64,000 nt of DNA from assembly GCF_000024005.1 (NCBI RefSeq), contig NC_013132.1:1636001-1700000 (forward strand), written 5' to 3'. Numbering within the stretch: position 1 is the first letter of the stretch; the number at the start of each line of letters is the position of its first letter. The notes under the pieces are model-generated. The model saw only the letters and a program-made list of their open reading frames with translations. It was not told the DNA's origin and ran no database searches. Position numbers and translations under genes: made by a program. The stretch comes from Chitinophaga pinensis DSM 2588 (GTDB lineage: Bacteria > Bacteroidota > Bacteroidia > Chitinophagales > Chitinophagaceae). Below are positions 44,728 through 53,150 of this stretch, piece after piece.

Positions 44728-47064
44728 ATGAAAGTTTTATCAGCTAACTCCGAGGTGTTCAAGGGAGAGGAAGTATTGATAGACAGCCATATCTCATTCG
44801 GTCCTTACGTTAAGTTTCTGAAAGAGAAGGCTGCCAGGAAATCGGACGCGCGCGCTGCCTACTATCAGCAGATAGTCAGTCAGTTTGAAGGTAACCCCGC
44901 GTTGCTCGGCCCCATAGCAGGCGCAGATGACCTCTCCTCCTATCAGGAATACGTGGATCTTGTTATTTCAACTATTTTCCCTGTCACTGTTGACATGGAT
45001 AAAGATATCTATGGTATCGGCGTACCTAACAAGTTTGCCATCTTCTACTACTCCGAACTGTTCAGAAAACTGTTTGCCGCCAATGGTGACAAACTCGTTG
45101 CCGTACCGGAAGGAATGTCCGTAGAGAAAGTGAAGAAAGACAAACTGGAATGGTTATACAAACTGATACTTGAAAAGGTATATGATTTCCCGGTAGATTA
45201 CCGCAACGAGATTATCCATCATGTAACATTGCCAGATAGCAATGGTCTGAAAAAGTATATCAAACTTCAGATCGATGCCCGCTTCGTAGACGTCATCGTG
45301 AAAGGTGAAGTACCAAAACTCTCCTACGATAACGTCTGCCGTACCAAATTCTCGCTGGACGCACTCCAGGAAATGTTGCCCCTGCGCAACTTCGCCCTGG
45401 AAGGATTCGTGATCTGGACCATACAGGACGTTACCAAAGATGAAGTGCAGAACAGTATGAAAAACCTCATACTCGATATGCATGACGGTAATGAACAACA
45501 GACTTACCGCCGGATGGAAGAAGAGGTGGAATCACTCATGCAGGAGAGAGATACCAGCGTACATATCGTGCCGATCCCTAAGATCAATGGCCGTTATGTA
45601 CTGGAATGCGATCTCTGCGAAAGTGGTGTAATGCTGGGCGTTATCAATAACGGCAAACAACAGCAGCAGTTATTTCAGCAACTGCTGGACCATCTTACCC
45701 GTCAGAAAGAACCATTATTCATTCCTGATGTGACAGAAGCGACCTTACTGGCTTATCCTTTCCTGCGCTATCTGCCGTTGAAAGGAATCAGAAGTTATGT
45801 AATGGCACCCGTATGGCACGAAGGCCAGTTGCTCGGTATTGTCGAATTAGCATCTTCAGAACCAAACAGGATCACCGCCGAAACAATGGGCAGAGCAATG
45901 CCTGCTTATCCGCTGCTGATCATGCTGCTGACAAGAGGTGTCGATATACTGAACAACCGCATCATACAGGTTATAAAAGAACAGTTCACCGCCCTGCAAC
46001 CCGCGGTAGAATGGAAGTTCACCGATGCGGCATGGCACTATCTCCATACACCGAAAGAAGAACGCAAAGACATTGGTAACATCGCCTTTGAAAATGTCTA
46101 TCCTTTATACGGCGCCGTGGATATCCGTAACTCTTCTACAGAACGTAGCAATGCGATTCATGAAGACTTGCGTGAACAGCTGCTGCTGATCAAGGAAACA
46201 CTGGAACATATCGGTAATGCCATCTATCTGCCACTGCTGGAAGAACTGAAATTCAAAAACGATGAACTGATCACTGGTATCACCAGCGGCATGCTCTCAG
46301 AAGATGAACTGAAGACGAACAACTACCTGGACGAAGAGATCGGACCATTATTCCGTCACCTGCATGAAAGTCATGCTGAATTGCAGCCGGTACTGGAACG
46401 TTATTTCTCCCTCGTAGATACCACAGAAGGGCATATCCTGCACCACCGTCAGGAATATGAAGACAGCCTTGCCGGTATCAACGCCGAGATCAATAAATAC
46501 CTGGATAAAGAGAAAGAAAATATTCAGCACTCATTCCCATGTTACTTTGAAAAGTATCGTACCGATGGTGTTGAATACAATATCTATATTGGCCAGTCTA
46601 TCGCTCATAACCGTAAATTTGACTTACTCTATCTGCGTAACCTCCGCCTCTGGCAGATCTCTTCCATGGCAGAGATTGCGAAAATGACGAACAAACTGAA
46701 AGATACCCTGAAGGTGCCTTTGCAGACAACTCAGCTGATATTGGCCCACAGTAATCCGATCGATATCAGTTTCCGTCAGGACGAACGCCGCTTTGATGTG
46801 GAAGGCGCTTATAATATCCGTTACGAGATCATGAAGAAACGGATAGATAAAGTGCATATCCGTCAGACAGGTAAACGCCTGACCCAACCGGGTACTATTT
46901 CTATTGTATATGCTTATGCGAAAGAAATGGAAGAATACCTGAAGTATATCACCTTCCTCCAGAATAAAGGGGTATTGTCGCCTGAGGTAGAAATGCTGGA
47001 TCTGGAAGATTTACAGGGTGTCAGCGGACTGCGGGCATTACGCGTGAAAGTGAATATGGACTAA
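44728..47064 (+). CDS. GAF domain protein of unknown role
   Basis: A 778-residue cytoplasmic protein. Residues about 260-430 resemble a GAF domain (RSYVMAPVWHEGQLLGIVELAS). The N-terminal part (VFKGEEVLIDSHISFGPYVK) and the long helical C-terminus (from about 470) have no named domain. No enzymatic output domain is visible. I know such proteins from Chitinophagaceae only as GAF domain proteins. It is alone between the lysA terminator and a large intergenic hairpin. Confidence 0.75.
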   Translation: MKVLSANSEVFKGEEVLIDSHISFGPYVKFLKEKAARKSDARAAYYQQIVSQFEGNPALLGPIAGADDLSSYQEYVDLVISTIFPVTVDMDKDIYGIGVPNKFAIFYYSELFRKLFAANGDKLVAVPEGMSVEKVKKDKLEWLYKLILEKVYDFPVDYRNEIIHHVTLPDSNGLKKYIKLQIDARFVDVIVKGEVPKLSYDNVCRTKFSLDALQEMLPLRNFALEGFVIWTIQDVTKDEVQNSMKNLILDMHDGNEQQTYRRMEEEVESLMQERDTSVHIVPIPKINGRYVLECDLCESGVMLGVINNGKQQQQLFQQLLDHLTRQKEPLFIPDVTEATLLAYPFLRYLPLKGIRSYVMAPVWHEGQLLGIVELASSEPNRITAETMGRAMPAYPLLIMLLTRGVDILNNRIIQVIKEQFTALQPAVEWKFTDAAWHYLHTPKEERKDIGNIAFENVYPLYGAVDIRNSSTERSNAIHEDLREQLLLIKETLEHIGNAIYLPLLEELKFKNDELITGITSGMLSEDELKTNNYLDEEIGPLFRHLHESHAELQPVLERYFSLVDTTEGHILHHRQEYEDSLAGINAEINKYLDKEKENIQHSFPCYFEKYRTDGVEYNIYIGQSIAHNRKFDLLYLRNLRLWQISSMAEIAKMTNKLKDTLKVPLQTTQLILAHSNPIDISFRQDERRFDVEGAYNIRYEIMKKRIDKVHIRQTGKRLTQPGTISIVYAYAKEMEEYLKYITFLQNKGVLSPEVEMLDLEDLQGVSGLRALRVKVNMD

Positions 47065-47090
47065 TTGAGCATGTAGTTTCTATAAAGCTT

Positions 47091-47181
47091 AGATGCCGTT
47101 TTGATATTTATTATCCTTCATTAATCCTTCGTTGCGTGAACGAAAGATGAACGAAGGATAACAAATATCAAAACGGCATCT
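47091..47181. repeat. 91-bp hairpin between convergent genes
   Basis: Arms 47091-47133 and 47139-47181 pair with four mismatches; the outer 19 bases (AGATGCCGTTTTGATATTT) are perfect. Within each arm the unit ATCCTTCRTT appears in tandem copies. It ends 22 bases before the stop of the phosphoesterase gene. It can terminate both genes, but its length suggests a dispersed repeat or a MITE-like remnant. Confidence 0.8.
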
Positions 47182-47202
47182 GACTTTACATCAATCCGGA
47201 TA

Positions 47203-50200
47203 TCAGAACCTGAATCCGAAAGTAATATAAGGTAATATACCTTCTTCGGAACGACCTACCACCGCAGACAATACCACCAGGTTAGCAGGGGTAAAATAGA
47301 TACCTCCGCCATAACCATCGTGCCATGCACTTGATTTCTGGCTCTGGTACCATACACGACCTACGTCATTGAACGCGATCAGACCCACACTGGCAGGGAA
47401 CAGATAAGAACGGAAGTCAAATAATTTGATACGTAACTCGATGTTATTGTATACGGAAGCATTACCACTGAAACGGGCATTACGGTAACCTCTCAGGTTC
47501 TGTACACCACCCAGGGTAGTTGCCTGGAAATATTCATAATCTCCCCAGATCTTATTAGCACCAAAACGGGTCACCAATACGACGCTGGTCGGTACATGGA
47601 AATTAGTATAAATACTCAGGTCACTCTGTAACTGCAGATAATTCTTGTTCTGTGCATTCAGTCCCTGACTACCATACACAGAAGTATTCCAGCTGATACC
47701 CCTTGTTGGGATCAGGTTGTTGTCACGGGTATCAATCTTTAAACCTAAACGTAAACCAGCATATGTTTTTGACTGGAATACAGAGAGAGAATCCAGTCCG
47801 TTTTTAGGGAAATCTGCAGTGATACGGCCTACAGTTTCATCCTTATCCAGTGTGTAATAGGTGAAGGACGGACCGTAATACAGTTCTACGTTCTGCGACA
47901 GTTTGGTATTCAGTAAAGGCTCTACATTATACAGGCTGAAACGGGTACGGTAATACCGGATACCCAGTGATTTATCAAAATCAGATTCGTTGCCGAAACC
48001 AAAGAAGTTTACTGTATTGTTAGGCGCTTTTACATTCGCGGCAATGGTAAGATCAGAGTTGCCGATCGCATCGGTGAATTCACCAAAGTAGCGGAATTGC
48101 CATGCATTGGTACCCAGGGAATGTCCTGCCAGTAAGGTGTGTCTGGTAGCAAACGGACGTTTGCGGAAGCCCTGTGTGGTATATTGGAAACCTGCTCCCA
48201 GTGACAATCCATCATCCTGGTTAAAGGCTGCAGAAGCCAATGGCATCAGTTTATTATACTGGTAACGGAAGAAGGTGCGCTCGTAACGGATGTTGTCAGG
48301 ATTGGAAGACAGGATACGTCTGTCATTGCCATGCATATCAAAACTATCTTTCCTGTTGGCCAGGTCATAGATACGGATACGTTTACCTGCATGACTGCCG
48401 GTGCTGTCCACATAAGTATCCACATTCCTGCCACCGATGACGCGAATCCTGATAGGAGAGCCGTTATCACCTTTTACAACATATTTGTCCTCGCCACCCA
48501 GACCAAAGATCCTGATCTCACGGGTGTCTTTCGGATCAAACAGGCGATGATAGATCGTTTGTTCCAGTTCTCCTTTTTTATTGATCTTGGTAACAGCAAC
48601 GTCTATTTTTCCTTCCGGCTGGCGCTCAATAGTGAATAACTCATCTTTTTTAGTGCCTACTATTTCTACATGTTTGGAAATGAAGCTGTAGAACTGAAGG
48701 GCTTCTTTTTCCAGTATGTCACGACGTGCTTTCAGGGTGGTGTATACACGTTCACCTACCTGTGATCTGATATTGTCAGGGAACTGGTTAACGGCATTCC
48801 TGATAACAGTATCTGTCATACGCAGTACGAAAGCATGGGAAATGTCTTTCCATTCCTGCTCACTCAGTTCGTTCATGAAAGAACGGTCAAATGGTTGCGC
48901 CGTAGGGTTTTGTCCTTCGATATATCTGATCTTCGGACGGAAGCCCTGGATATTAGGCAAGGCCCATTTCCTGGAAGCGACACGCGGCAAAAAGCCTTCA
49001 TTCACAAAGAATGCCTGGTCGCGGTCACGTGGAATCGGGAAGTATACCTGTGTTTTTGCTTTTTTGCTCTTTTCCGCTCCCCATCTCCACTGGTCGTCAT
49101 GACGGTCCCAGTCGGCCATCAGCCAGTCCAGCAAACGTGCATTCAGTACGGCTGCCTGGTTAACGGTGTTATCATTGTCGCCCTGTATCTGTTCAAGCAG
49201 CTTCGGTGTATTCAGGGTTTTACCTTTTACATCCGGCTCTCTTTCCTCGAAGAGATACACGTCATCTCCATATGTGTTAGCGTAGACACCCAGTACGGTA
49301 TCTTTCGGCAGATATACAAATCTAGGATTAGTATGATGAACACCTGCCGCATCCGCTAATGTACCGACAGCCATAGGAGCATAAGGATTGGCCGCTGAGA
49401 TCTGGTCCTGTACGACATCTTTGGCGATCGTTTCACGTAATGCTTCGGGTACCGCTTTCGCGGGATATTTCTTCAGGGAGCGGAGTACCCATTCAGTCCC
49501 TTTTTTATCTTCCAGTCGCAGGGACATGGTCTGCATCCCGCCGCCACGTTTCAGGATCTTCATACCCCCTTGTTCCTTATTCAGGTCCAGTACCGGTAAG
49601 TCCATCGGCGTTGCCCATACATTCCGGTAGTTGCGGCCCATCAGCCAGTAATGGAAACCGGTTTTGTTGATATACTGTGAATCTGCTGCCATGGAGACAG
49701 TAGGCGGTAACTGACTGGCGGAAGGACTTGTATTAGCAATGGTGCTGGAACGAACGTCCTGTAAACTAAACAGTTGTTGTGCGTAGGAAGGACCATCTGT
49801 CTTATCGATAGTGTAGTACTTCACTTCTACATGACCGCTTTTGGAGATCTCCAGTACCGTATAACCGTTTTCATTGCTGGCGTATAAAGACTTGCTGCCT
49901 TTTTTTACACGGTTTTCCTTCGCACCTGAGCCACTTACGACATAGAAGTTCTGATCGTCGTTAATGAGCTGCAGGGTATGATCATGGCCGGATACGAAGA
50001 TGGCCGGTCCATGTGGTTTGATCGCTGCTTCAATACCTCTGATCATTGACTGATAGACCGGATTGGGAATATCTTCCGGCGTACCGAACACGCCACGCGT
50101 GATCGGATAGATAGATCCGATCAGCGGTAATGGGATGTACAGGTTCTTTTTCAGATCAGTGAAAGGGAAGATATGCTGCTTGATGGTATAATAGCCACCA

Positions 50201-50874
50201 TGTACGCTATAACTTCTGAAAGGATGGTGTGCCGCGAATATGATCAGTTTATTTCTGTTACGGCTCACGATGTCGCTGACTTCTGCCAGTACTTCTTCCC
50301 GGGTTTTGGTATCGCAGGAAGATTCGGAACCGGGTTTCTGGTAAGGGAACAGCCACCACTCAGTATCCATAATGATGAGGGTGGTGTTGTTATCGAGATG
50401 TACTTCTTCCGGTCCGGGACAACCATCCTTCGGCAGGAAGTTGACGTTAGGCAGTTGTAAGGAATCTATATACAGCTGCTGATTGATCACCGTCTGCCAT
50501 CCATCTGGTTTTGACCGTTTCCAGTCATGGTTACCAGGGATAAAGATGGCTTGTGTGGCAGTATTTTTCACCAGTCCTACCTGGTAGTCAAGTATTTGTC
50601 TGGCCTCGTCATATCTTGCGGCGCCTGCATCGGGTAAGCCGAGCGGGTATACGTTATCGCCCAGGAACAATACGGTATTTCTGGCATCCTGGAGGTTGAT
50701 GCGTTGTTTCACGGCATCGATAACAGGGTTATGACCGTCTTTATGCAGTTCCCCGGCATCGCCGATCAGGATTATTCTGCGTGCGAGACTGTCATCTGTC
50801 ATCTGTGCCTGAGATAGCAATGGCAGGAATAGAAGGGGTAAAAGGTGTCTTGCTTTTGGTAAAATGCTAATCAT
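47203..50874 (-). CDS. Exported metallophosphoesterase fused to an outer-membrane barrel
   Basis: A 1223-residue protein. After a signal peptide (1-23) comes a calcineurin-like phosphoesterase (about 30-330) with all metal motifs: GDAGE, FLGDNVY, PGNHDWK, AAHHPF and SGHDH. A middle part of about 500 residues has no named domain (it holds MADWDRHDDQWRWG and YFPIPRDRDQAF). The last 350 residues are amphipathic strands of the BamA/TamA (surface antigen D15) type, ending in the terminal Phe of FGFRF that barrels need. The enzyme part is expected at the outer membrane, periplasmic side. Its start overlaps the stop of the SdiA-like gene (ATGA). Confidence 0.88.
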   Translation of the reverse strand: MISILPKARHLLPLLFLPLLSQAQMTDDSLARRIILIGDAGELHKDGHNPVIDAVKQRINLQDARNTVLFLGDNVYPLGLPDAGAARYDEARQILDYQVGLVKNTATQAIFIPGNHDWKRSKPDGWQTVINQQLYIDSLQLPNVNFLPKDGCPGPEEVHLDNNTTLIIMDTEWWLFPYQKPGSESSCDTKTREEVLAEVSDIVSRNRNKLIIFAAHHPFRSYSVHGGYYTIKQHIFPFTDLKKNLYIPLPLIGSIYPITRGVFGTPEDIPNPVYQSMIRGIEAAIKPHGPAIFVSGHDHTLQLINDDQNFYVVSGSGAKENRVKKGSKSLYASNENGYTVLEISKSGHVEVKYYTIDKTDGPSYAQQLFSLQDVRSSTIANTSPSASQLPPTVSMAADSQYINKTGFHYWLMGRNYRNVWATPMDLPVLDLNKEQGGMKILKRGGGMQTMSLRLEDKKGTEWVLRSLKKYPAKAVPEALRETIAKDVVQDQISAANPYAPMAVGTLADAAGVHHTNPRFVYLPKDTVLGVYANTYGDDVYLFEEREPDVKGKTLNTPKLLEQIQGDNDNTVNQAAVLNARLLDWLMADWDRHDDQWRWGAEKSKKAKTQVYFPIPRDRDQAFFVNEGFLPRVASRKWALPNIQGFRPKIRYIEGQNPTAQPFDRSFMNELSEQEWKDISHAFVLRMTDTVIRNAVNQFPDNIRSQVGERVYTTLKARRDILEKEALQFYSFISKHVEIVGTKKDELFTIERQPEGKIDVAVTKINKKGELEQTIYHRLFDPKDTREIRIFGLGGEDKYVVKGDNGSPIRIRVIGGRNVDTYVDSTGSHAGKRIRIYDLANRKDSFDMHGNDRRILSSNPDNIRYERTFFRYQYNKLMPLASAAFNQDDGLSLGAGFQYTTQGFRKRPFATRHTLLAGHSLGTNAWQFRYFGEFTDAIGNSDLTIAANVKAPNNTVNFFGFGNESDFDKSLGIRYYRTRFSLYNVEPLLNTKLSQNVELYYGPSFTYYTLDKDETVGRITADFPKNGLDSLSVFQSKTYAGLRLGLKIDTRDNNLIPTRGISWNTSVYGSQGLNAQNKNYLQLQSDLSIYTNFHVPTSVVLVTRFGANKIWGDYEYFQATTLGGVQNLRGYRNARFSGNASVYNNIELRIKLFDFRSYLFPASVGLIAFNDVGRVWYQSQKSSAWHDGYGGGIYFTPANLVVLSAVVGRSEEGILPYITFGFRF

Positions 50875-51719
50875 CGTGATGAGTTGTACTTAAATTTCAG
50901 AATATTGGCCTGCGCCTCGTCTACCGCTTCGTTAGATATGTACATGTCGCCATTGGCAGTGAAGGAGATCCCTTCAGGCTGCGCGAATCTGCGATGTCGT
51001 AGATTATAAGCCTCCTGTACTTTGCCGTCGAGGTCAGTGATGACCAGCATACGATTGACCGCAGATACGATGTACAGGCGATTTTCAATGGGATGAACGG
51101 CGGCTCCTGAAGGCTTGAAATGCCCTACATCTCCACCGGTGAGTCTTGCAATCTCAGCTACATTGATACGGAATGCAGGTGCGGTGTCATACTCCATGGT
51201 GTTCAGCTGGAACCGGTAAGCGGAAGTAAAGCCCTCTCTCTTGTCTTCTTCACAGGCTTTGCAGATAGCTACCAGGCTGTTGTTTCTTGCATCAAAATAG
51301 AGGCTTTCAAATTCCCTTTTGCCGGGGATAGATAGTTTGTAATGCGTAGCGTCGGCGGTGTCAGTAAACATGCCATGCACCTGGTACAGGTGTCCGTTAC
51401 TCTTTAATACAAACCAGTCGTTACCTGTAGTCGCGAGATCTTCGTAGTCGCCGCTTTTGTCAAACTTGGAAGTTGGGTAGGGCTTTTCAGTATCCAGGTC
51501 GATAGAGTAGATCTTGCCCTCCTCGTCATTGATCGCCATGATATGGTGTTCGTCCGGAGCCAGTACAATCCCGGAGATTTCCTGCATGGACTGCCGTACA
51601 CGGTAACGGGTAGGTTCTGCAAGGTTATAACCCTTTGGAGAGCTATATTGTTTATCTTCCTGATTGAAAGCATTACAGGACAAGAACAGAAAAAAGAACG
51701 CAATATATCTTACTTGCAT
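50871..51719 (-). CDS. SdiA-regulated-like lipoprotein
   Basis: A 282-residue lipoprotein (lipobox LSC after residue 13) with a beta-propeller of the SdiA-regulated/esterase-like type: repeated blades such as ISGIVLAPDEHHIMAINDEE, DYEDLATTGNDWFVLKSNGH and EGISFTANGDMYISNEA. Function is unknown; a calcium-dependent esterase role has been suggested for the family. ATG 51719 is preferred over 51740. Its stop overlaps the next start by 4 bases, so it is translated together with the phosphoesterase-barrel protein and may act on the same substrate. Confidence 0.82.
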   Translation of the reverse strand: MQVRYIAFFFLFLSCNAFNQEDKQYSSPKGYNLAEPTRYRVRQSMQEISGIVLAPDEHHIMAINDEEGKIYSIDLDTEKPYPTSKFDKSGDYEDLATTGNDWFVLKSNGHLYQVHGMFTDTADATHYKLSIPGKREFESLYFDARNNSLVAICKACEEDKREGFTSAYRFQLNTMEYDTAPAFRINVAEIARLTGGDVGHFKPSGAAVHPIENRLYIVSAVNRMLVITDLDGKVQEAYNLRHRRFAQPEGISFTANGDMYISNEAVDEAQANILKFKYNSSR

Positions 51720-51858
51720 AGATGAGTGGTTAATATTCAATGCAAAAACACAACGGACTGGATATCCGCTGTATTTCGTATTGCTTATTTGCAGAATAAA
51801 ATTAACTTAAAAATGCAGTAACTTGCTGATCTCAGTTTTGCTTTTTTAACTAAGGCTT

Positions 51859-53148
51859 ATGCACACAGGATTAATCATAGAAGCAGCAGAAACATATGTT
51901 GCAAAGCAATACCAGGAACATCCTCACCCTAACCTGGTCTATCATAATTTAGAACATACAAAGCTGGTAGTTGCAGCAGCACAGCAGATTGCAGCGCATT
52001 ACCGGCTCGCAGATAACGACCTGCTGATTGTATGTGTGGCCTGCTGGTTTCATGACCTTGGCTACCTGATGGGAGAAACGAAAATGCACGAGGAAAAGGG
52101 CGCAGAGATGGCAAGAGCGTTCTTAAATGTACAACAGATTCCAGAAGATGTACAACAACAGGTGACCGGCTGTATCATGGCTACCAAAATGCCACAGCAT
52201 CCGAAGAACCTGCTGGAAGAAATTGTATGTGATGCAGACCTTTTCCACCTCGGTACCAAGGAGTTCAGAGACAGGTCCCGTCTGCTGAGACAGGAAATGG
52301 AACTCTACAGCGGCAGAGAGATACCGGGCGCCGTATGGAATGCCGGCTCGCTGCGACTCCAGGAATCACATCACTACTTTACCGCCTATTGTAAGGCATT
52401 ATTGCAACAACAGAAAGACGAGAACATCGCCAAATTGAAAAGTAAACTCGAAAAACAGGAAGAAAAGGCACACAAAAAAGAAAAAGCAGCAAAACATGCT
52501 GCTGAAGATGCGCCTGTAGAAGCAGCAGTAGCTGTAGTCGTGCCTGATGCGACCGTGACCACCGCAGAAGAAAAGAAGAAAGACAAGAAAAAGGATAAGG
52601 AGAAAGAAGCGAAGCCGGGAAGAGGAGTGGAAACCATGTTCCGTACTACGTCCACCAATCATATCCGCCTCAGCTCCATGGCCGACAGCAAAGCACATAT
52701 CATGATATCGGTGAATTCCATCATCATCTCCGTGATATTAGGCGTGTTGTTCAGAAGACTGGAAGATTACCCTAATCTGATTATACCTGCCTTCATCTTT
52801 TTAATGACCGGTGTACTGACCATCATCTTCTCCGTACTGGCTACTCGTCCTAATATCAACGTAGGTAAATTCACCAAAGCGGATATTGACAGTAAAAAGA
52901 CCAACCTGCTGTTCTTCGGTAACTTCCATAAGATGTCCCTGGAAGAATACAGCTGGGGGATGACCGAGATGATGAAAGATAACGAATATGTATATGGCAG
53001 CATGATCCAGGATATCTATCACCTGGGTGTGGTGCTTGGTAAGAAGTATAAACAGCTGCGTATTGCTTATAACATCTTTATGTTCGGACTGATCATCTCC
53101 GTGGCAGCGTTCCTGATAGCAGCATTATTTTTTCCGGTGAAGAACTAA
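51859..53148 (+). CDS. HD-domain protein fused to a Pycsar-effector-like membrane domain
   Basis: A 429-residue protein. The N-terminal HD phosphohydrolase domain (about 10-190) has His33, the His65-Asp66 pair in CWFHDLGYL, and a late aspartate in CDADLFH. A charged Lys/Glu/Ala linker (about 190-255) follows. The C-terminal part (about 260-429) matches the membrane effector domain of Pycsar systems (former DUF5706): SSMADSKAHIMISVNSIIIS, two spans, KMSLEEYSWGM and a third span. In Pycsar defence that domain answers cyclic UMP or CMP. No cyclase gene is near. It lies 2 bases before ppk1. Confidence 0.88.
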   Translation: MHTGLIIEAAETYVAKQYQEHPHPNLVYHNLEHTKLVVAAAQQIAAHYRLADNDLLIVCVACWFHDLGYLMGETKMHEEKGAEMARAFLNVQQIPEDVQQQVTGCIMATKMPQHPKNLLEEIVCDADLFHLGTKEFRDRSRLLRQEMELYSGREIPGAVWNAGSLRLQESHHYFTAYCKALLQQQKDENIAKLKSKLEKQEEKAHKKEKAAKHAAEDAPVEAAVAVVVPDATVTTAEEKKKDKKKDKEKEAKPGRGVETMFRTTSTNHIRLSSMADSKAHIMISVNSIIISVILGVLFRRLEDYPNLIIPAFIFLMTGVLTIIFSVLATRPNINVGKFTKADIDSKKTNLLFFGNFHKMSLEEYSWGMTEMMKDNEYVYGSMIQDIYHLGVVLGKKYKQLRIAYNIFMFGLIISVAAFLIAALFFPVKN

Positions 53149-53150
53149 GC

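Noticed and set aside
44517..44762. 81-codon minus-strand frame
   Set aside because: It overlaps the lysA terminator and the start of the GAF protein gene and looks like translated AT-rich spacer.
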